The notes under the pieces were generated by a model that saw only the letters and a program-made list of their open reading frames with translations, did no database searches and was not told the origin of the DNA. The position numbers were made by a program, and so were the translations under genes. Source: Pontibacter liquoris (GTDB lineage: Bacteria; Bacteroidota; Bacteroidia; Cytophagales; Hymenobacteraceae). From it: 64,000 bases of DNA. The stretch lies in the NCBI RefSeq assembly GCF_022758235.1, contig NZ_JALEBG010000003.1, forward strand, positions 620,001 through 684,000, in the 5' to 3' direction. Shown piece after piece: positions 58,625-64,000 of the stretch. The stretch's first letter is position 1. The number at the start of each line of letters is the position of its first letter.

Positions 58625-60418
58625 TTAATACACGTATTCGTTTGCCTCTATCAGGCGGGCAGCAATGCGGCGGCGTGCCTCTTTGGTATTGAAAAGCTCC
58701 TTTTTGGTGAAGCGCTTCAGGCCCATGAACAACAGGCGCTGCTCATCGCCTTCGGCCATGGCTGCAATGGCTTCTTTGCCGGCCACAAAGCTTATATCTA
58801 CCGCATCGTTTACAAGCACGCGCACCATATCGATCTCGTTGGCTACAGCTTCCTCGCCTTTCATACCGACCAATTTCTGCACGCGCAGCAACGTAGACTC
58901 GGCCACGTAGGTTTTGATGGCCATATCAGCCACGTTCATCAGGATCTCCTGCTCTTTGGCCAGCGAGTTCATGTACTTTTGTACGGCTGTACCAGCTACC
59001 AGCAGGATGGCTTTTTTAAGGTTGCGGATGGCTTTGCTCTCAGAAACGAAGAGGCCTTCTTCCTGGTCTCCAAAATCCGGGATCTCCATCAGCTCCTGCT
59101 GTACGGCCTGTGCCGGGCCGATCAGGTCCAGTTCGCCGCTCATGCCTTTTTTCAGGATCATGTCCACAATGAGCATGCGGTTGATCTCGTTGGTGCCTTC
59201 AAAAATGCGGTTGATGCGGGAGTCGCGATAGGCGCGATCCATGGGGTAATCGGCAGAGAAGCCATACCCGCCGTAAATCTGCACGCCTTCGTCTACCACG
59301 TAATCCAGCGCTTCTGAGCCTTCCACCTTCAGGATGGCGCACTCTACGGCAAACTCGCGGGCAGCACCCAGCAGGGCTTCGTTCTCGCCTTTGCCGGAAG
59401 CCAGCAGCTCCTGCTCCATGCGGTCGATGTCGGTGCCGGCACGGTACAGCGCCGACTCTACGCCAAAGATGCGGATGGCCTGCTCGGCCAGTTTGTGCCG
59501 GATAGCGCCGAACTTGGAGATTGGCAGCTTGAACTGCACCCGCTCGTTGGCATACTTAATGGAAATGTTCGCCACACTTTTGGCAGCTCCCAAGGTAGCC
59601 GCTCCCAACTTTATGCGTCCAATGTTAAGAATGTTAAACGCGATCAGGTGGCCTTTGCCGATCTGGCCCAGCACGTTCTCTTTTGGCACCTGGCAATCGG
59701 AGAAGAACACCTGCCGGGTAGACGAGCCTTTGATGCCCATTTTGTGCTCCTCGTTACCCAGGCTCAGGCCGGGATAATCTTTCTCCACAATAAAGCCCGT
59801 GAACTTATCGCCATCCACCTGCGCAAATACAATGAACACATCGGCAAAACCGGCGTTAGTGATCCACATTTTCTGGCCATTGAGGATGTAGTGCGTACCG
59901 GCCTCATTTAAGACCGCCTTGGTTTTTGCTGCTAGCGCATCCGAACCAGAGCCGGGCTCGGTGAGGCAGTAAGATGACATCCACTCTCCGCTCACCAGCT
60001 TGGGAATATACTTCTGCTTCTGTTCTTCGGTGCCGAAGTATAAAATTGGCAAGGTGCCGATACCGGTGTGCGCCGCAAAAGCTACCGGAAAGGAGTGGCC
60101 CCCTCCTACTGATTCTGTTACTAGCAGGGCGGTGTTAAAATCCATGTTCAGGCCGCCGTACTGCTCGGGAATTGACACGGCAAACAGGCCCAGCTCGCCT
60201 GCTTTTTTCATCAGGCTTTCCATCAAACCTTCCTCGTGGTTATCGAGGCGGTCGAGCAACGGCATCACCTCGTCCTGCACAAAGTCTTTGCAGGTCTGGG
60301 CCATCATGCGTTGCTCTTCGTTAAATTCGGCAGGAATGAATACGTCCTGCGGACTGGTTTCCTTTATCAGGAACTCGCCGCCTTTAATTGCAGCGGCTTG
60401 GTTAGTTGCGTTTTCCAT
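58625..60418 (-). CDS. fadE: Acyl-CoA dehydrogenase (FadE-type)
   Basis: 597 aa from the ATG at 60418 (MENATNQAAAIKGGEFLIKE). The FAD-dependent acyl-CoA dehydrogenase core includes YCLTEPGSGSDA (about 140-150), the flavin-binding KMWITNAGFADVF segment and GYGFSADYPMDRAYRDSRI. The catalytic Glu is in IFEGTNEIN. A C-terminal extension (about 440-597) of the VLCAD type is present. It catalyses the first, trans-2-enoyl-forming step of beta-oxidation. It is the last gene of the fad operon, followed by a terminator. Confidence 0.94.
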   Translation of the reverse strand: MENATNQAAAIKGGEFLIKETSPQDVFIPAEFNEEQRMMAQTCKDFVQDEVMPLLDRLDNHEEGLMESLMKKAGELGLFAVSIPEQYGGLNMDFNTALLVTESVGGGHSFPVAFAAHTGIGTLPILYFGTEEQKQKYIPKLVSGEWMSSYCLTEPGSGSDALAAKTKAVLNEAGTHYILNGQKMWITNAGFADVFIVFAQVDGDKFTGFIVEKDYPGLSLGNEEHKMGIKGSSTRQVFFSDCQVPKENVLGQIGKGHLIAFNILNIGRIKLGAATLGAAKSVANISIKYANERVQFKLPISKFGAIRHKLAEQAIRIFGVESALYRAGTDIDRMEQELLASGKGENEALLGAAREFAVECAILKVEGSEALDYVVDEGVQIYGGYGFSADYPMDRAYRDSRINRIFEGTNEINRMLIVDMILKKGMSGELDLIGPAQAVQQELMEIPDFGDQEEGLFVSESKAIRNLKKAILLVAGTAVQKYMNSLAKEQEILMNVADMAIKTYVAESTLLRVQKLVGMKGEEAVANEIDMVRVLVNDAVDISFVAGKEAIAAMAEGDEQRLLFMGLKRFTKKELFNTKEARRRIAARLIEANEYVY

Positions 60419-60440
60419 TATTTTAAAGATTTTACCTTTT

Positions 60441-60473
60441 GGACACAAGACATTAGACACAGGACACAAGACT
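60441..60473. repeat. Left inverted copy of the ACACAAGAC repeat
   Basis: Phrases GGACACAAGAC, TTAGACACAG and GGACACAAGAC occur in succession. The complementary copy lies at 60845-60876, on the other side of the four-helix-bundle gene. Confidence 0.7.
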
Positions 60474-60508
60474 TGTCTCTATGCTTGCTTTGTTAGTTTT
60501 TTCTTAAA

Positions 60509-60838
60509 TCAATCAATCATTCTCTGAATCTTACGAAGTGGCCCCAGGAGCTCCTTAAGCCTTTCTTCAGTAATAAAACCAAATGCATGGGCTAAAAGAA
60601 GTTGTGTTTCAAGCTCAAAAGCCGATCCTAGCGCTATGTTTAAGAATTGATTAAATTCTTTGTCTGAGCCTCTTCCTGCTCCCTCAGCAATGTTTGAAGG
60701 AACAGACACCGCAGACCTGTTTATTTGAGAAGTAAGACCATACTTTTCGTTTAAAGGAAATAAGGATGAGGCCTGGTAAACAGCTTTTGCTAATTCCATT
60801 GCCTCTTTCCAAATAATCAACTCCTTAAAATTGTGCAT
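60509..60838 (-). CDS. Four-helix-bundle protein (23S rRNA IVS-type)
   Basis: 109 aa from the ATG at 60838. The family signature is clear: FKELIIWKEAMELAKAVYQA, QINRSAVSVPSNIAEGAGRG, EFNQFLNIALGSAFELETQLL. These S23/IVS proteins form pentameric helical bundles; their role is unknown, and they are often moved between sites. It interrupts the order fadA-fadE, and inverted ACACAAGAC repeats flank it on both sides. Confidence 0.92.
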   Translation of the reverse strand: MHNFKELIIWKEAMELAKAVYQASSLFPLNEKYGLTSQINRSAVSVPSNIAEGAGRGSDKEFNQFLNIALGSAFELETQLLLAHAFGFITEERLKELLGPLRKIQRMID

Positions 60839-60844
60839 CAAAAA

Positions 60845-60876
60845 GTCTTGTGTCCTACGTCCTGTGTCTTGTGTCT
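60845..60876. repeat. Right inverted copy of the ACACAAGAC repeat
   Basis: GTCTTGTGTCC and GTCTTGTGTCT phrases, complementary to the left copy; it runs into the stop codon of the thiolase gene. Confidence 0.7.
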
Positions 60877-62053
60877 ACTTTAGTAGTTCATAAATCCCAG
60901 CTACGCCTTGGCCACCGCCGACACAGGCGGTGACCAGGCCGAACTTGCCACCGGTGCGGCGCAGGTCGTGGAACTGCTGGATGCTGAGTTTGGCACCGGA
61001 GCAGCCCAGCGGGTGGCCCAGTGCGATGGCGCCGCCGCTGATGTTGAGCTTCTCCGGATCGAAATCGAGGTGGCGCATCACAGCTATAGACTGGGCGGCA
61101 AACGCCTCGTTCATTTCGATCAGGTCGATGTTGTTCAGCGTCATGCCGGCCTGCTTCAGGGCTTTTGGCACCGCGGCAATCGGACCCATGCCCATAATCC
61201 GCGGGTCTACCCCGCCTGTGCCGTAAGCCACCAGTCGGGCTATCGGCTCCAGGTTGAGCTCTTTTACCATGCGTTCGCTCATCACTATAACGAAAGCAGC
61301 ACCATCAGACGTCTGAGAAGAATTACCCGCTGTTACCGTGCCGCCTGCTGCAAACACCGGCTTCAGGCGGGCCAATGCCTCCAGCGAAGTATCGGCTCGT
61401 GGTCCTTCGTCGGTATCCACCACATAAGTGCGGGTTTTCTTTTTGCCGTTCTCGTCCAGGTAGGTTTCCTCTACCGTAATCGGCACAATCTGCTCTTTGA
61501 AGTAGCCGTTTTTGATGGCATTGATAGCTTTCTGATGCGATCTGAAAGCAAACGCATCCTGGTCTTCACGTGAAACATTGTAATCGGCTGCCACTGCCTC
61601 GGCCGTTAGGCCCATACTTAAGTACCAGTCCGGGTTGTTTTTGGCGATCGTATAGTTGGGCGCTGTTTTCCAGCCGGCCGTTGGTACCAGCGACATAGAC
61701 TCGGTGCCACCCGCCACGATGCAGTCAGACATACCCGCCGAAATGCGATTGGCGGCAATAGCGATGGTTTCGAGGCCCGAGCCGCAATAGCGGTTCACCG
61801 TCATACCCGACACGGACAGCGGCAGAGCCAGCAGCGAAATCATGCGGCCGATCTGCAGGCCCTGCTCGGCCTCGGGCACGGCGTTCCCTACGATCAGGTC
61901 GTCTACGCGCTCCGGGTCCAGTACCGGCACAGACGCCATCAGGTGTTTGATCACATCGGCAGCCAGGTCATCTGGCCGGGTAAACCGGAATCCGCCACGG
62001 CCTGCTTTGCCCACAGCGCTACGAAATCCGGCTACGATATATGCATTGTTCAT
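60875..62053 (-). CDS. fadA: Acetyl-CoA C-acyltransferase (thiolase)
   Basis: 392 aa. The active-site nucleophile Cys in NRYCGSGLETIA (about 90), His in GAIALGHPLGCSGA (about 348) and Cys in VTACVGGGQG (about 378) are intact. Thiolysis releases acetyl-CoA in the last step of beta-oxidation. It is between the multifunctional FadN-like gene (upstream, 92 nt) and the acyl-CoA dehydrogenase, as in Bacillus fadN-fadA-fadE. Confidence 0.96.
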   Translation of the reverse strand: MNNAYIVAGFRSAVGKAGRGGFRFTRPDDLAADVIKHLMASVPVLDPERVDDLIVGNAVPEAEQGLQIGRMISLLALPLSVSGMTVNRYCGSGLETIAIAANRISAGMSDCIVAGGTESMSLVPTAGWKTAPNYTIAKNNPDWYLSMGLTAEAVAADYNVSREDQDAFAFRSHQKAINAIKNGYFKEQIVPITVEETYLDENGKKKTRTYVVDTDEGPRADTSLEALARLKPVFAAGGTVTAGNSSQTSDGAAFVIVMSERMVKELNLEPIARLVAYGTGGVDPRIMGMGPIAAVPKALKQAGMTLNNIDLIEMNEAFAAQSIAVMRHLDFDPEKLNISGGAIALGHPLGCSGAKLSIQQFHDLRRTGGKFGLVTACVGGGQGVAGIYELLK

Positions 62054-62068
62054 ATCTATGAATTGCTA

Positions 62069-62121
62069 AATTGTTAAATGGTTGATTGTTGTTCGCTGGT
62101 GCGAGCTTGCAGCTCGTACCA
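62069..62121. repeat. AT-rich phrase and REP-like palindrome
   Basis: The phrase TTGTTAAATGGTTGATTGTTG (about 62070-62090) recurs near 45.85 kb on the other strand. A palindrome, TGGTGCGAGCT (62097-62107) facing AGCTCGTACCA (62111-62121), follows. Confidence 0.55.
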
Positions 62122-62145
62122 ACTACATTACCACTATTTTATACC

Positions 62146-64000
62146 TTAATTCCGCAGCGGCTTGCCGGTGGTTAGAATGCTTTTGATGCGCTCCAGCGTT
62201 TTGCGCTCGCCGGTTAAGGACAGGAATGCTTCGCGCTCCAGGTCCAACAGGTACTGCTCACTCACTTCGGTTGGCGCCGACAGGTCGCCGCCGCACATCA
62301 CGTAAGCCAGCTTGTGCGAGATCTTCTTGTCGTGCTCGGAGATGTAGCGGCCCGTATACATGGCGTTGGCACCGGTCAGGAACATGGCCAGCGCGCCTTT
62401 GCCCTGCACTTTGATGTTGGTGCGCGGCACCGGCCTGGTATAGCCTGCTTCGGCCAGCAGGATGGCCTGTGCTTTGGCATCGGCCAGCAAGCGGTTGCTG
62501 TTGATGGTAATGCCGTCGCGCTTGCGCATATAGCCCAGTTCTACCGCTTCTTTGGCCGAGGTAGACACTTTGGCCATGCCGATGTTGAGGTAAACGTTCT
62601 TCAGGTCGTTATACTCGATGTCGCCGTCGGCATACATGTCGGCAGCGCGCAAGGTCATCTCTTTGGTGCCGCCGCCACCCGGAATCAGGCCTACGCCAAA
62701 CTCTACCAGGCCCATGTAGGTTTCGGCAGCTGCCTGAATGTGGTCCACGTGTAGGTTCAGCTCGCAGCCGCCGCCCAGCGTAAGGCCGTGCGGCGCGCCC
62801 ACCACTGGTATGGCCGAGTAGCGCATGCGCATCATGGTGTTCTGGAACTGGCGGATGATCATGTTGAGTTCATCGAAATCCTGGTCCAGGGCATACATGT
62901 AGATCAAACCCACGTTGGCACCGGCAGAGAAGTTAGCGCCGTCGCTGCCGACCACCATGCCCCGGAATTCTTTCTCGGCCAGCTCAATTCCTTTGTTCAG
63001 CCCCATGATCACGTCGCCGCCCATGGTATTCATCTTGGTGTGGAACTCTACGTTCAGGATGCCATCGCCCAGGTCGATGAGGCTGGCGCCGCTGTTTTCC
63101 CACACCGTTTTGCTGCCGCGCAAGTTATTTAGTATAATAAAGCTCTCTGCACCCGGTATGGCTTTGTATTCTTTGCTCTGGATGTCGTAGAAGCGGCGCT
63201 GGCCGTTCTCCACAATATAGAAGGATTCTTTGCCGTGGTTGAGCATCTCCTCGACCCAGGCTGCCGGTTTGTAGCCCGCTTCCAACATGCGCTGCACGCC
63301 TTCGCGGGCGCCCAGAGCATCCCAGTATTCGAAGGGGCCCAGCTCCCAGCCAAAGCCGGCACGCATGGCATCGTCTATGCGGTATAGTTCGTCGGAGATC
63401 TCCGGAATGCGGTTGCTCACATACTGGAACAAACCATACAACGACTCATTAAAGAACTGCGCGGCTTTATCGGACTGACCGGAAAATGCTTTTACCCGTT
63501 TCTTCAGGTCTTCGATGGGCTTGAGCACTTCCAGGCTCTGAAACTTGGCGCGTTGTTTTGGGCCGTATTCCAGCGTGTTCAGGTCAAGCGTCAGGATCTC
63601 GGTTTTACCGCTGGCGTCTTTCGTTTTCTTGTAAAAGCCCTGACCGGTCTTATCGCCTAGCCATTTGTTCTCTACCATCTGCTGCAGGTAGCCCGGCAGC
63701 TTAAACAGCTCTCTGGATTCGTCTTGCTCGCCGGTCTGGTAGAGGCCGTTTGCCACATTGGCCAGGGTATCCAACCCCACTACATCCAGCGTGCGGAACG
63801 TAGCCGATTTAGGGCGACCGATAACCGGGCCGGAGATACGGTCCACTTCATCCACGTTCAGTCCGAGCTTGTTCATCACCTGCAGGCCCTGCATAATGGC
63901 ATAAATGCCCACACGGTTGGCAATAAAGGCCGGCGTGTCTTTGGCCAGCACGGTTGTCTTCCCTAAGTATAGATCGCCGTAATGCAGCAGGAAATCCAAT
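62146..64000 (-). CDS. fadN: 3-hydroxyacyl-CoA dehydrogenase/enoyl-CoA hydratase fusion (partial)
   Basis: About 618 codons; the start lies beyond the right edge, so the N-terminus is missing. The dehydrogenase part precedes the hydratase part: TPAFIANRVGIYAIM (dehydrogenase helical domain) comes first, then the crotonase-like domain with ANFSAGANVG and GGGCELNLHVDHIQAA to GLIPGGGGTKEM. This order is the FadN layout, opposite to FadB. It catalyses hydration and NAD-dependent oxidation in beta-oxidation. The thiolase gene follows after 92 nt. Confidence 0.93.
   Translation of the reverse strand, partial: LDFLLHYGDLYLGKTTVLAKDTPAFIANRVGIYAIMQGLQVMNKLGLNVDEVDRISGPVIGRPKSATFRTLDVVGLDTLANVANGLYQTGEQDESRELFKLPGYLQQMVENKWLGDKTGQGFYKKTKDASGKTEILTLDLNTLEYGPKQRAKFQSLEVLKPIEDLKKRVKAFSGQSDKAAQFFNESLYGLFQYVSNRIPEISDELYRIDDAMRAGFGWELGPFEYWDALGAREGVQRMLEAGYKPAAWVEEMLNHGKESFYIVENGQRRFYDIQSKEYKAIPGAESFIILNNLRGSKTVWENSGASLIDLGDGILNVEFHTKMNTMGGDVIMGLNKGIELAEKEFRGMVVGSDGANFSAGANVGLIYMYALDQDFDELNMIIRQFQNTMMRMRYSAIPVVGAPHGLTLGGGCELNLHVDHIQAAAETYMGLVEFGVGLIPGGGGTKEMTLRAADMYADGDIEYNDLKNVYLNIGMAKVSTSAKEAVELGYMRKRDGITINSNRLLADAKAQAILLAEAGYTRPVPRTNIKVQGKGALAMFLTGANAMYTGRYISEHDKKISHKLAYVMCGGDLSAPTEVSEQYLLDLEREAFLSLTGERKTLERIKSILTTGKPLRN

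Overview
The window is a chromosomal segment of a Bacteroidota bacterium, most likely of the Hymenobacteraceae/Cytophagales type (Pontibacter-like; this is inference). Three things point there. Promoters fit the Bacteroidota form TTG-N19-21-TAnnTTTG and start codons lack Shine-Dalgarno sequences. The gliding genes gldB, gldD and gldE are present. GTG and TTG starts are common. GC content is moderate, and no plasmid, phage, insertion sequence or CRISPR array is visible.

1-18 kb, all on the minus strand, is the translation/transcription super-cluster. In transcription order it reads tRNA-Tyr, tRNA-Gly, tRNA-Thr, tuf | tRNA-Trp, secE, nusG, rplK, rplA, rplJ, rplL, rpoB, rpoC, a DUF3467 gene | rpsL, rpsG, fusA, rpsJ | rplC, rplD (cut by the window edge). 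Bars mark promoters and terminators visible in the sequence. The S10 operon is split: rpsJ ends the str unit at a strong terminator, and rplC has its own promoter.

18-30 kb holds mixed housekeeping and envelope genes. These are a YncE-like propeller lipoprotein followed by an overlapping 28-codon ORF, an M1 aminopeptidase lipoprotein, a biotin carrier protein, pyrH, frr, a DUF1080 lipoprotein with a GH26 mannanase, and an ECF sigma/anti-sigma/gmk/nadD operon.

29-45 kb carries two LPS-type glycosyltransferases, a two-component system (a propeller histidine kinase beside a LytTR regulator), ahcY, a DUF4397 lipoprotein, a THUMP-like methyltransferase, two small disordered proteins and a CBM20-esterase. 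An AT-richer stretch (about 40.55-41.88 kb) with two orphan exported proteins and an attC/REP-like palindrome follows, then small membrane and effector-binding proteins and another glycosyltransferase.

45.9-57.1 kb carries the gliding and genome-maintenance genes. gldB is divergent from an outer-membrane barrel gene. On the minus strand HU, a TPR protein, a 29-aa COX24/AURKAIP1-like basic protein and RNase G form a row. On the plus strand lie mutY, ssb, gldE, gldD, then recG.

57-64 kb has a small exported protein, a GT2 glycosyltransferase and a fatty-acid beta-oxidation operon with Bacillus fadN-fadA-fadE architecture. That operon is interrupted by a four-helix-bundle (IVS-type) gene flanked by inverted ACACAAGAC repeats. 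The fadN gene runs off the right edge.

No wholly new system is evident. The best leads are the 29-aa basic protein, the DUF3467 gene in the RNA polymerase operon, the interleaved divergent promoters of gldB, the AT-rich cassette-like insertion, and the repeat-flanked four-helix-bundle gene.
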